Below are positions 25,163-33,167 of a DNA stretch of 64,000 nt, in pieces; within the stretch, counting starts at the first letter, position 1; every line of letters starts with the position of its first letter. The notes beneath the pieces were generated by a model. The model did no database searches. It was not told the origin of the DNA and saw only the letters and a program-made list of their open reading frames with translations. The translations under genes were made by a program, and so were the position numbers. The stretch spans positions 62,001 to 126,000 of the forward strand of contig NZ_QJKM01000011.1 of assembly GCF_003425685.1 (NCBI RefSeq), given 5' to 3'. This DNA is from Rhizobium terrae (GTDB lineage Bacteria > Pseudomonadota > Alphaproteobacteria > Rhizobiales > Rhizobiaceae).

Positions 25163-26445
25163 CAGATCTTGGAGAGAGCCTGGTCGAGGTCGGCGATGAT
25201 ATCGGCGGGATCCTCGATGCCGATTGATAGCCGGACGACGTCGGGACCTGCGCCGGCGGCAATCTGCTGTTCCTTGGTCAACTGCCGATGCGTGGTCGAT
25301 GCGGGATGAATGACCAGCGAGCGGGTATCGCCGATATTGGCCAGATGCGAGAAAAGCTGCAGCCCTTCAACGAGAGCCTTGCCGGCCTCGTAACCGCCCT
25401 TCACGCCGAAGGTGAAGACCGCACCGGCACCTTTGGGAGAATAACGCTGCTGCAGGGCGTGGTTCGGGTCGTCGTCCAGACCGGCATAACTGACCCAGCC
25501 GATCTTCGGATGCTTCTTCAGCCATCCCGCGGCGGCAAGCGCATTGTCGCAATGGCGCTGCATCCTGAGCGGCAGCGTCTCGATGCCGGTCAGGATCATG
25601 AAAGCGTTGAATGGCGAAATCGCAGGGCCGAGATCGCGCAAGCCCAGCACGCGTGCGGCGATCGCAAACGCGAAATTGCCGAAGGTCTGGTGCAGGACGA
25701 CGCCCGCATATTCCGGGCGCGGCTCCGACAGCATCGGGTAATTGCCGGATTTCGACCAGTCGAACGTGCCGCCGTCGACGATGACGCCGCCCATCGAATT
25801 GCCGTGGCCGCCTAAAAATTTCGTCAGCGAATGAATGACGATATCGGCACCGTGCTCCAGCGGCCGCACGAGATAGGGGCTCGCCATCGTATTGTCGACG
25901 ATTAGCGGAATGCCGCGCCGTTGGGCGATCTCGGCAATCGCGGCGATATCCACGAACGTGCCGCCGGGGTTGGCGAGGCTCTCGATGAAGATGGCGCGGG
26001 TGCGCCCGTCGATCTGAGATTCGAAGCTTACGGGATCGCTGGTATCGGCCCAGCGTACCTGCCAGTCGAAGCTCTTGAAGGCATTACCGAACTGGTTGAT
26101 CGAACCGCCGTAGAGCTGGCGGGCGGCGACGAAATTATCACCCGGGCGCATGATCGTATGAAAGGTCAGCATCTGCGCCGCATGGCCGGAGGCGACGGCG
26201 AGCGCCGCCGTACCGCCTTCGAGCGCGGCAACCCGTTCTTCCAGCACCGCCTGGGTGGGGTTCATGATGCGGGTATAGATGTTGCCGAACTGCTGCAGCC
26301 CGAAAAGTGCTGCGGCATGATCCGCATCGTTGAAGACGAAAGACGTCGTCTGGTAGATCGGCGTCGCCCGCGCACCGGTCGTCGGATCGGGCTGCGCGCC
26401 CGCATGGACCGCCAGCGTCGAAAATCCCGGATTGATCGTCGGCAT
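25162..26445 (-). CDS. metY: O-acetylhomoserine (thiol)-lyase / sulfhydrylase
   Basis: A 427-residue PLP enzyme of the Cys/Met metabolism family that makes homocysteine or methionine from O-acetyl-L-homoserine and sulfide or methanethiol. The PLP lysine is Lys209 in IHSLTKFLGGHG; Tyr57-Arg59 in NIYTRIMNPT and DNTMASPYLVRP are family signatures. The insertion and length (~427) fit the MetY type rather than the shorter MetZ/MetB. Much longer reading to 27096 is an artefact; GGAGGGA is five bases upstream of the ATG at 26445. No SAM-II riboswitch pattern is recognisable upstream. The 3' end abuts the M20 remnant. The symbol metY is the best guess; metZ-type activity is possible. Confidence 0.85.
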   Translation of the reverse strand: MPTINPGFSTLAVHAGAQPDPTTGARATPIYQTTSFVFNDADHAAALFGLQQFGNIYTRIMNPTQAVLEERVAALEGGTAALAVASGHAAQMLTFHTIMRPGDNFVAARQLYGGSINQFGNAFKSFDWQVRWADTSDPVSFESQIDGRTRAIFIESLANPGGTFVDIAAIAEIAQRRGIPLIVDNTMASPYLVRPLEHGADIVIHSLTKFLGGHGNSMGGVIVDGGTFDWSKSGNYPMLSEPRPEYAGVVLHQTFGNFAFAIAARVLGLRDLGPAISPFNAFMILTGIETLPLRMQRHCDNALAAAGWLKKHPKIGWVSYAGLDDDPNHALQQRYSPKGAGAVFTFGVKGGYEAGKALVEGLQLFSHLANIGDTRSLVIHPASTTHRQLTKEQQIAAGAGPDVVRLSIGIEDPADIIADLDQALSKI

Positions 26446-26566
26446 ATATTCCCTCCACTTGAAATGGCAAAGCTTATGACGCCGTAACAGACCCCGGCGA
26501 TTGATCGGGATCAAGGCATATCGTTTCGCGAAGCCTAACCTCCTTGAAATAGAGAGGAGTTTTCCG

Positions 26567-26992
26567 ATGGACAACATGGTCGCCACCCCTGAAAATCTCA
26601 CCGACAGGCTGAAGCGCTGGTGTACCACGGCGTGGGAAGCCCTCGGCGAAGCCAAGCTTCTGGCCAGCCTCGACGACGAGACCGTCAAGCTTCTCGCCCA
26701 GGATTGCGCCTTGTCCGAACAGGAACTGCGCGACCTCATCCGCAAAGGTCCGCATGCCGCCGACGAGATGCTCAAGCTGATGAAGCTGCTCGGCATCGAC
26801 GCGGCGGAAGCCAAGCTCGCGGAGCCGGCCGAATTTCGCGAGATGCACGTCACCTGCGCCCATTGCCGGGAAAAATCCCGCTGTCGGCGGGAGCTTGCCA
26901 ATGGGATGGCCAAAACCGACTTTCCCGAATATTGCGGCAATGCCGACCTGCTTCTCGACATGCGGGCACGGCCGGAATTGCGGTCGGAATAG
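26567..26992 (+). CDS. DUF6455 family protein
   Basis: A 141-residue protein without signal peptide. The N-terminal ~90 residues are helical (KLLAQDCALSEQELRDLIRK, a possible helix-turn-helix-like stretch), and the C-terminal part carries a cysteine cluster, VTCAHCREKSRCRREL...YCGN, likely a metal site. This organisation is that of the rhizobial DUF6455 group, whose function is unknown. AGAGGAG precedes the ATG at 26567. Divergent from metY and convergent with the CoA-binding protein gene, whose stop lies four bases beyond. Confidence 0.75.
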   Translation: MDNMVATPENLTDRLKRWCTTAWEALGEAKLLASLDDETVKLLAQDCALSEQELRDLIRKGPHAADEMLKLMKLLGIDAAEAKLAEPAEFREMHVTCAHCREKSRCRRELANGMAKTDFPEYCGNADLLLDMRARPELRSE

Positions 26993-26995
26993 TCG

Positions 26996-27424
26996 TCAGG
27001 CGACCAGCCGCGGATATTCGATCGCGGGGCAGCGGTCCATGACGACCTTGATGCCGGCGGCTTCCGCCTTCGCGGCCGCCTCGTCGTCGCGGACACTCAG
27101 CTGCCCCCAGATCACCTTGGGCCGCGTTTCGAGCGCAATCGCCTCCTCGACGACGCCAGAAAGATATTCGGCCGCTCGAAAAACATCGACCATGTCGACC
27201 GGCTGCGGCACATCCGCAAGGGTCGCATAGACGGTCTGCCCCAGGATCTGCTTGCCCGCCTGCCCCGGATTGACCGGAAACACCTGATATCCCTTGGAGA
27301 GCAGGAAGCCCATGACGCGGTTGCTCGGCCGGTCGGCATTCGGCGAAGCGCCAAGAAGCGCAATGGTCTTCACTGACGTCAAAATTTCGGCGATGTATGC
27401 ATTGTCGTAGCGATCATGGTTCAT
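26996..27424 (-). CDS. CoA-binding domain protein (YccU-like)
   Basis: A 142-residue single-domain protein with the Rossmann CoA-binding fold of the YccU/succinyl-CoA synthetase alpha N-domain group. The nucleotide loop is IALLGASPNADRPSNRVMGFL, followed by YQVFPVNPG and the DMVDVFRAAE strand-turn; WGQLSVRDDEAA and MDRCPAIEY close the domain. Such stand-alone proteins bind CoA but their role is not well defined. The ATG at 27424 is chosen by homology of the start (MNHDRYDNAYI); a weak GGGAG is upstream. The longer reading to 27607 has no support. Confidence 0.85.
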   Translation of the reverse strand: MNHDRYDNAYIAEILTSVKTIALLGASPNADRPSNRVMGFLLSKGYQVFPVNPGQAGKQILGQTVYATLADVPQPVDMVDVFRAAEYLSGVVEEAIALETRPKVIWGQLSVRDDEAAAKAEAAGIKVVMDRCPAIEYPRLVA

Positions 27425-28007
27425 GACGACGGGCTCCCGTTGTGACGCGGCGCTTGCACCACGTCCTGCAAACCTATGTAAGTTGGCATTCGGCAAAAAG
27501 CATTGCGGGCAGTGAAAAAATCCGGCAGCCCTCACTCTCGACCCGAACAGGTTGCGAAATATCCGTTCGGCCAGAGGTTGGACGCCTGCTCGAACAGAAA
27601 AAGTCACAACCGCTACAGTTTGGGTCTATCGGCGCGTGAAACTTGTTCCGCGAATGTTCCCGCAATTTTCCACTTCCGTACAGCGCATATTAGGATCATC
27701 TTATAGTTGAATTAGCTCGAACTACTATTCGTGATCCATCATAACTTGCAGAAGGGCCGTTTTGTCCGTTTTCGGTATGCCTCAGACGCATGTACGTCAT
27801 AAAAGTCGAGTATGGCAGGCAATTTTTGATCAACCCGCCTTTTCTCCTGGAATGGAGATGATATTCGGCGATTTATGACAAGCCTGAGAACCGCAGCGTC
27901 GCTGAGATCACAGGTTGTATACAAGGTTTCACTTGATGAAACCCGACGAGGATACGGGATGAAAACAGTGGCAATCCGGCGCATCGATCGGCTAACAAGG
28001 AGTAACC
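27425..28007. other. Intergenic region with no credible gene
   Basis: About 580 bases, less GC-rich than its surroundings, between the divergent CoA-binding and thioesterase genes. The short ORFs in it have no ribosome sites or recognisable products. It contains a perfect palindrome TTGTATACAA (27915-27924), described separately. Confidence 0.6.
27915..27924. promoter_or_regulatory. Palindrome TTGTATACAA, candidate GntR-type operator
   Basis: A perfect 10-bp palindrome about 85 bases upstream of the thioesterase start. Operators of FCD-type GntR regulators often read T-x-GT-(N)-AC-x-A around such a centre. No GntR gene is in the window. Confidence 0.3.
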
Positions 28008-28457
28008 GTGCGAGCCCTCGAAAGGCAGGCCATGCAGCCCATCATGACGATCGGGGATATTCATGACTTCCTCGACCGCGAGTTTCCGCAGATTCATGCC
28101 GATGGACGTATGCTGGTCGTCACGGATATCGGCCCCGGCCGGCTGACCATGCGCTTTGCGCCGAACGAGCGGCATCTGCGACCCGGCAACACGATCTCCG
28201 GTCCGTCGATGGTGATGCTCGCGGATGTCGCGGCTTATGCGGTGATCCTCGCGCATGTCGGCCCGGTCGCACTGGCGGTAACCACCAGCCTCAACATCAA
28301 CTTCCTGCGCAAGCCGAAACTCGCACCCCTCTCCTGCGAGTGCAGGATATTAAAACTCGGTAAGCGGCTTGCGGTGATCGATATCCTGCTGATGCAGGAA
28401 AATGCGGAAGGGCCGGCGGCGCAGGCGACCGCGACCTATTCGATTCCGCCGCGATAA
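28008..28457 (+). CDS. PaaI-type hotdog thioesterase
   Basis: A 149-residue hotdog-fold protein of the PaaI/YbgC-like acyl-CoA thioesterase group. The conserved region is LRPGNTISGPSMVMLADVAAYAVI, with the long central helix and an Asp/Ser pair typical of the group, then the strand TTSLNINFLRKP, which is also characteristic. The GTG start at 28008 is supported by a strong AAGGAG five bases upstream. The substrate is unknown. A small inverted repeat follows the stop (TGTGGT...ACCACA, 28459-28479) without a T-run. Confidence 0.85.
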   Translation: MRALERQAMQPIMTIGDIHDFLDREFPQIHADGRMLVVTDIGPGRLTMRFAPNERHLRPGNTISGPSMVMLADVAAYAVILAHVGPVALAVTTSLNINFLRKPKLAPLSCECRILKLGKRLAVIDILLMQENAEGPAAQATATYSIPPR

Positions 28458-28533
28458 ATTGTGGTATTATAAAACCACATAACTAAGCAATTGAATTTGC
28501 TTGATCTATTTTTCGGCGCGACAAAGTCGTTGC

Positions 28534-28562
28534 CTTGACCCGTCTCACCGCTGCCGGTATAA
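28534..28562 (+). promoter_or_regulatory. Sigma-70 type promoter of rplM-rpsI
   Basis: CTTGAC (28534-28539), 17-base spacer, GTATAA (28557-28562), close to the rhizobial housekeeping consensus CTTGAC-17-CTATAT. The leader to rplM would be about 120 bases. Confidence 0.6.
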
Positions 28563-28690
28563 GCCGCCGCAGATTGCGGGCTTTCCCTGGCCGGCATTCT
28601 TTTGTCGGTCATGTCCGGCAATTCAAGCAACAAGAAACGCCCTTGCATCCGGTCTTCGGTTGTCCAGGGTCCAGATGAAAGAAGAGAACC

Positions 28691-29155
28691 ATGTCAACCT
28701 TCGTTCAGAAGCCCGCCGAGGTGGAGAAGAAGTGGGTGATCATCGATGCCGAAGGCCTCGTTGTCGGTCGCCTCGCCACCATCGTTGCCAACCGTCTGCG
28801 CGGCAAGCACAAGGCCACCTACACCCCCCACGTCGATGATGGCGACAACGTCATCGTCATCAACGCGGAAAAGGTCGCCTTCACCGGCAAGAAATATTCC
28901 GACAAAGTCTATTACTGGCACACCGGCTATCCGGGTGGCATCAAGGAGCGCACCGCGCGCCAGATCATCGAAGGCCGCTTCCCGGAGCGCGTCATCGAGA
29001 AGGCCGTTGAGCGCATGATCCCCCGCGGCCCGCTCGGCCGTCGCCAGATGAAGAACCTGCGCGTCTACGCCGGTTCCAACCATCCCCATGAAGCACAGCA
29101 GCCGGTCGCTCTCGACGTGGCTTCGTTGAACAAGAAGAACGTAAGGAGCGCCTGA
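28691..29155 (+). CDS. rplM: 50S ribosomal protein L13
   Basis: A 154-residue ribosomal protein of the large subunit. Family signatures are WVIIDAEGLVVGRLAT, KHKATYTPHVDDGDNVIVIN, KYYYWHTGYPGG-like KVYYWHTGYPGGIKE and MIPRGPLGRRQMKNLRVY. Length is normal. rpsI follows two bases after the stop, the conserved bacterial operon. Ribosome site AGAAGAGA precedes the ATG. Confidence 0.98.
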   Translation: MSTFVQKPAEVEKKWVIIDAEGLVVGRLATIVANRLRGKHKATYTPHVDDGDNVIVINAEKVAFTGKKYSDKVYYWHTGYPGGIKERTARQIIEGRFPERVIEKAVERMIPRGPLGRRQMKNLRVYAGSNHPHEAQQPVALDVASLNKKNVRSA

Positions 29156-29157
29156 TC

Positions 29158-29625
29158 ATGGCCGATCTTTCCTCCCTGAAGGACCTCGCGCCGGCTTCGG
29201 AAGCCGCTGCCCCGGTTCATGTCCGCAAGGTCGATACCCTCGGCCGCTCCTACGCGACCGGCAAGCGCAAGAACGCCGTCGCCCGCGTTTGGGTCAAGGC
29301 CGGCACCGGCAAGATCACGGTCAACGGCCGTGACTTCTCGGCCTACTTCGCCCGCCCGGTCCTGCAAATGATCCTGCAGCAGCCGATCGTCGCCGCTGCC
29401 CGTTCCGGCCAATTCGACATCGTCGCGACCGTCGCCGGCGGTGGCCTCTCCGGTCAGGCCGGCGCCGTGCGCCACGGCCTTTCCAAGGCGCTGACCTATT
29501 TCGAGCCGGGCCTGCGCTCGGTCCTCAAGAAGGGTGGCTTCCTGACCCGCGACAGCCGCGTCGTCGAGCGTAAGAAGTATGGCAAGGCCAAGGCCCGCCG
29601 CTCCTTCCAGTTCTCCAAGCGTTAA
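29158..29625 (+). CDS. rpsI: 30S ribosomal protein S9
   Basis: A 155-residue small-subunit ribosomal protein. SYATGKRKNAVARVWVKAG and GQAGAVRHGLSKAL are family signatures, and the C-terminal tail ends KARRSFQFSKR, the basic tail that reaches the P-site tRNA. The ~30-residue N-terminal extension is usual in alphaproteobacteria. It ends in the hairpin at 29651-29676. Confidence 0.98.
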   Translation: MADLSSLKDLAPASEAAAPVHVRKVDTLGRSYATGKRKNAVARVWVKAGTGKITVNGRDFSAYFARPVLQMILQQPIVAAARSGQFDIVATVAGGGLSGQAGAVRHGLSKALTYFEPGLRSVLKKGGFLTRDSRVVERKKYGKAKARRSFQFSKR

Positions 29626-29650
29626 TCGCTTCGGGATATTCGGATTTCAG

Positions 29651-29676
29651 AAGGCGGGGTTTCGGCTCCGCCTTTT
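29651..29676 (+). terminator. Terminator of rplM-rpsI
   Basis: Hairpin arms AAGGCGG/CCGCCTT around a ten-base loop, followed by TTTTCG, 25 bases after the rpsI stop. Confidence 0.8.
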
Positions 29677-29692
29677 CGTTTGCCGGTGTTGC

Positions 29693-30154
29693 TCATATCG
29701 GCAGTTCGGTGGTCGATTTCAGTTCGCGTAGGACGAAGCTGGACACCACGTTGCGCACATGTGGATTGCGCATCAGGTGGCGGGTCATGAAGGCTTCATA
29801 GGCCTCGACATCGCGTGCCCTGATCTTCAGCATGTAATCGAAGGTTCCGGACAGCGCGTAACATTCCATGATCTCTGGCCGGTCACGCACGACCGTGGCA
29901 AAGGCCTCGATCGCCTCCTCGTGGTGATCTTCCAGCGTCACATGCGCGACGATGCAGAGCTTGAGGTCGAGTTTTGCCGGATCAAGAAGCGCCACCCGTT
30001 TTCGGATGACGCCTTCGGCCTCCAGTTCCTGGATCTTGCGCCAGGCGGTGCTTTGCGACATGCCGGCCTTCTCCGCCAATTCGGCGAGGGACGCGACATC
30101 CCCCGTCTGCACGAGTTGCAAAAGCTTACGAGCGGCCTGCAGATTTTCTTTCAT
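29693..30154 (-). CDS. Lrp/AsnC-family regulator, probable regulator of phhA
   Basis: A 153-residue regulator with an N-terminal winged helix (ASLAELAEKAGMSQSTAWRKIQELEAEGVI) and a C-terminal RAM/ActD ligand-binding domain (DRPEIMECYALSGTFDYMLKIRARD). A strong GGAGGAGGG site precedes the ATG. It is divergent from phenylalanine 4-monooxygenase with 166 bases between; in related bacteria such a regulator activates phenylalanine hydroxylase in response to phenylalanine or tyrosine, so control of phhA is likely. The intergenic region contains an A/T-rich TTATTTAACCT stretch where it could bind. Confidence 0.9.
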   Translation of the reverse strand: MKENLQAARKLLQLVQTGDVASLAELAEKAGMSQSTAWRKIQELEAEGVIRKRVALLDPAKLDLKLCIVAHVTLEDHHEEAIEAFATVVRDRPEIMECYALSGTFDYMLKIRARDVEAYEAFMTRHLMRNPHVRNVVSSFVLRELKSTTELPI

Positions 30155-30320
30155 GACGAGCCCTCCTCCCGGAATATTCTCCCATTATTTAACCTCAATC
30201 CGGCGAAGCTGAAATGATTACCCGCATTTTCCGAGATATGATGGTGATCTGACAGCCGGCGGCTGGAGCCCCCCGGTTCATTCCATCAAGGAACGGAAGT
30301 CATCAAACGGGAGGTCGCTC

Positions 30321-31112
30321 ATGAGCAAGCAAAGTACCTATACGGCCGCCCTGCCGGACGAAGACGGCGTCTATCGCTATACGAGCGAAGAAGACGGGAT
30401 CTGGAGCGAGCTCTACCGGCGCCAGATGACGCTTTTGGCCGACAAGGCCTGCCGGGAATATCTGGACGGGGTCAACGTACTCGGGCTGAAACCGGACAAG
30501 GTTCCTCAGCTTCGCGATGTCGATCGACGCCTCAATGAGACGACCGGTTTCGGCGTGGAGGGCGTGCCCGCTCTCATTCCGCCATCGCGGTTTTACGAAC
30601 TGCTGTCGCAGGGCAAGTTTCCACTGGCGACGTTCATCCGCCGCCGCGAGCATATCGACTATATCGAGGAGCCGGATATCTTCCACGAGGTCTTCGGCCA
30701 CTGCCCGCTGCTGACCAACCGGAGTTATGCCAATTTCGTTCGCCGCTTCGGCGAAAAAGCCGTTGGGCTCGGCAAAGAATATTCCTGGCACCTGTTTCGG
30801 ATCTTCTGGTTCACCGTCGAATTCGGTCTTATCGAAACGCCGCAGGGACGCCGCTGTTTCGGTGCCGGCATCGTCTCCTCCCCCAACGAAACACGGGCTG
30901 CAATGGAGGGCACGGCATGCGAATTCCGGCCCTTCGACCTGATGACGGTGCTCAGGACACCCTACCGCATCGATATCGTCCAGCCGATCTACTACGTCAT
31001 CGACAGCTTTGCGCAGCTAGAATCGATCATCGAGGAGGATATCGGCGCCCGCATCAGGCAAGCCAAGGCGCTTGGGGATTTTCCGCCGATGTTCGAAGCC
31101 AAGGCTTCCTGA
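30321..31112 (+). CDS. phhA: Phenylalanine 4-monooxygenase
   Basis: A 263-residue monomeric bacterial phenylalanine hydroxylase that turns phenylalanine into tyrosine with tetrahydrobiopterin. The non-haem iron ligands are His122 and His127 in PDIFHEVFGHCPLL and Glu167 in FWFTVEFGL. It lacks the regulatory ACT domain found in animal enzymes, as expected for bacteria. Ribosome site GGGAGG precedes the ATG. No pterin carbinolamine dehydratase (phhB) gene is next to it, so that partner must lie elsewhere. Probably regulated by the divergent Lrp-type gene. Confidence 0.95.
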   Translation: MSKQSTYTAALPDEDGVYRYTSEEDGIWSELYRRQMTLLADKACREYLDGVNVLGLKPDKVPQLRDVDRRLNETTGFGVEGVPALIPPSRFYELLSQGKFPLATFIRRREHIDYIEEPDIFHEVFGHCPLLTNRSYANFVRRFGEKAVGLGKEYSWHLFRIFWFTVEFGLIETPQGRRCFGAGIVSSPNETRAAMEGTACEFRPFDLMTVLRTPYRIDIVQPIYYVIDSFAQLESIIEEDIGARIRQAKALGDFPPMFEAKAS

Positions 31113-31195
31113 GCGGGTGAAAATCTGCTTCGTCCGGGCTTGCGTTGCCGGGACTTATTGTCCAACGTCCCGCCACCCGATGACGGAGGGACGCC

Positions 31196-32158
31196 ATGGC
31201 AAACAAGTCGATCGACCATGCCTTCACTGCAACGAGCCTGACCTCGGCGGCGTCAGATCCGACCTTCGCCGGCGTGCTGTCCTTCATGCGCCGCCGCTTC
31301 ACAAAGGATCTGACGGGCGTCGATACCGTTGTCTGGGGCATTCCCTTCGATGCCGCGACCTCCAACCGGCCGGGCGCGCGGTTCGGGCCGCAGGCGATCC
31401 GCCGCGCCTCGGCGATTTTCGACAACGATCCGCAATACCCCTTCGATCGCGATCTCTTCGCGCAGATGGCCGTCATAGATTACGGCGACTGCCTGCTCGA
31501 CTACGGCAACCACCAGAAAACGCCGGGAACGATCGAAGAAGAGGCTGCGAAGATCCTTGCGAGCGGTGCCTTCCTGCTCACCCTCGGCGGCGACCACTAC
31601 GTCACCTGGCCGCTGCTCAAGGCGCATGCCGCCAGGCACGGGCCGATGGCGCTGGTGCAGTTCGACGCCCATCAGGATACCTGGCTGGACGACGACGGCC
31701 GCATCGACCATGGGTCCTTCGTGGCACGGGCGGTGCGTGCCGGCCTCATCGACCCGGCGCACTCGATCCAGGTTGGCATTCGCACCCACGCTCCCGAGGA
31801 CTTCGGGCTCCGCCTCCTCTACGGCCATCAGGTCGAGGAAATGACCGCGGCCGAGATCGCCGGGTTGATCCTCGACCACACCGGCGGCCGTCCCGCCTAT
31901 CTCACCTTCGATATCGATTGCCTCGATCCGGCTTTCGCGCCCGGCACCGGCACGCCGGTGGCGGGCGGCCCGTCGAGTGCCAAGATCCTCTCGGTCCTGC
32001 GCAAGCTCGGAGGCCTCGATGTCCGCGGCGCCGACGTCGTCGAGGTTGCGCCGGCTTACGATCATGCCGATATAACCGCCATTGCGGGGGCGACCGTTGC
32101 AATGTATATGCTCGGCCTCCATGCGGAACGATTGGCCCAAGGGTCAACCGCGCGTTAA
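31196..32158 (+). CDS. speB: Agmatinase (ureohydrolase family)
   Basis: A 320-residue ureohydrolase with a binuclear manganese site. Ligands are visible as GGDH (His134), DAHQD (Asp157, His159, Asp161) and DIDCLDPAFAPGTGTP (Asp239, Asp241). The DAxxD and the GTGTP end fit agmatinases, which give putrescine and urea from agmatine; guanidinobutyrase or related activity cannot be ruled out. GGAGGG is just upstream of the ATG. It precedes argC by 73 bases on the same strand; the pairing with arginine synthesis may be accidental. Confidence 0.88.
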   Translation: MANKSIDHAFTATSLTSAASDPTFAGVLSFMRRRFTKDLTGVDTVVWGIPFDAATSNRPGARFGPQAIRRASAIFDNDPQYPFDRDLFAQMAVIDYGDCLLDYGNHQKTPGTIEEEAAKILASGAFLLTLGGDHYVTWPLLKAHAARHGPMALVQFDAHQDTWLDDDGRIDHGSFVARAVRAGLIDPAHSIQVGIRTHAPEDFGLRLLYGHQVEEMTAAEIAGLILDHTGGRPAYLTFDIDCLDPAFAPGTGTPVAGGPSSAKILSVLRKLGGLDVRGADVVEVAPAYDHADITAIAGATVAMYMLGLHAERLAQGSTAR

Positions 32159-32231
32159 TTTTCTGATTCAATCGGCTGGTAAACTGAATCCAGCAATCAA
32201 CCCAAGGCACTGATCTTACAGGACAAAGACA

Positions 32232-33167
32232 ATGGCAGCTCCGAAAATCTTCATCGACGGCGAACACGGCACCACGGGACTGCAGATCCGCACCCGCATG
32301 GCCGGCCGCCGAGATGTCGAGCTGCTGTCGATCCCGGAAGCCGAACGGCGCAACGCCGCCATGCGGGAAGACCTCTTGAACAGCGCCGATATCGCCATCC
32401 TCTGCCTGCCGGACGATGCCTCGCGGGAAGCCGTGGCAATGCTCGCCGGCAACAACAAGGTGCGGGTGATCGACACTTCGACAGCCTTCCGGATCGATCC
32501 TTCCTGGGCATATGGCTTTGCCGAGATGGACAAGGCGCAGGCCGACAAGATCAAGTCCGCGCGGCATGTCGCCAATCCGGGCTGCTATCCGACCGGTGCG
32601 ATCGCTCTCATTCGGCCGTTGCGTGCCGCCGGCATCCTGCCGGACGGCTATCCGGTCTCGGTCAATGCGGTTTCGGGTTACACGGGCGGCGGCAAGCAGT
32701 TGATCGGCCAGATGGAAGACCAGTCCCGCGACGACGCGATCAGCGCCAACAATTTCCTCTACGGCCTGAACCTCAAGCACAAGCATGTGCCGGAGATGAA
32801 GATCCACGGCCAGCTTGACCGTGCGCCGATCTTCTCGCCGTCGGTCGGCCGCTTCGCGCAGGGGATGATCGTCCAGGTGCCGCTCTTCCTGGAAGACCTC
32901 AAGGACGGCGCGACGATGGACAGCATCCACCAGGTGCTCGTCGAGCATTATGCCGGCCAGGACATCGTCACCGTGGTGCCGCTCGAGGAAAGCAAGGCTC
33001 TGCCGCGCGTCGATGCAGAGGAACTGGTCAATCAGGATACGATGAAGCTCTTCGTATTCGGCACGCCTGGCGCTCCGCATGTCAATCTGGTGGCCCTGCT
33101 CGACAATCTCGGCAAGGGCGCCTCGGGTGCGGCCGTCCAGAACATGGACCTGATGCTTTCGGCCTGA
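32232..33167 (+). CDS. argC: N-acetyl-gamma-glutamyl-phosphate reductase (short, type 2)
   Basis: A 311-residue NADPH-dependent enzyme of arginine biosynthesis that reduces N-acetylglutamyl phosphate to the semialdehyde. The N-terminal nucleotide-binding loop is IDGEHGTTGLQI and the catalytic cysteine is Cys118 in VANPGCYPTG. The ~310-residue length is that of the type 2 ArgC, shorter than the E. coli enzyme. Its stop TGA overlaps the ATG of the next gene by one base (TGATG at 33165-33169), so translation of both is coupled. Confidence 0.95.
   Translation: MAAPKIFIDGEHGTTGLQIRTRMAGRRDVELLSIPEAERRNAAMREDLLNSADIAILCLPDDASREAVAMLAGNNKVRVIDTSTAFRIDPSWAYGFAEMDKAQADKIKSARHVANPGCYPTGAIALIRPLRAAGILPDGYPVSVNAVSGYTGGGKQLIGQMEDQSRDDAISANNFLYGLNLKHKHVPEMKIHGQLDRAPIFSPSVGRFAQGMIVQVPLFLEDLKDGATMDSIHQVLVEHYAGQDIVTVVPLEESKALPRVDAEELVNQDTMKLFVFGTPGAPHVNLVALLDNLGKGASGAAVQNMDLMLSA

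Noticed and set aside
24618..25262. Functional 214-residue amidohydrolase
   Set aside because: The N-terminal third of this frame is not protein-like; the true family sequence continues in another frame, so it is a pseudogene.
26446..26566. Possible SAM-II riboswitch upstream of metY
   Set aside because: Alphaproteobacterial methionine genes often carry one, but I found no pseudoknot-like pattern or conserved core in these 120 bases.
28459..28479. TGTGGT...ACCACA hairpin as terminator of the thioesterase gene
   Set aside because: Short stem and no T-run after it; termination is not supported.
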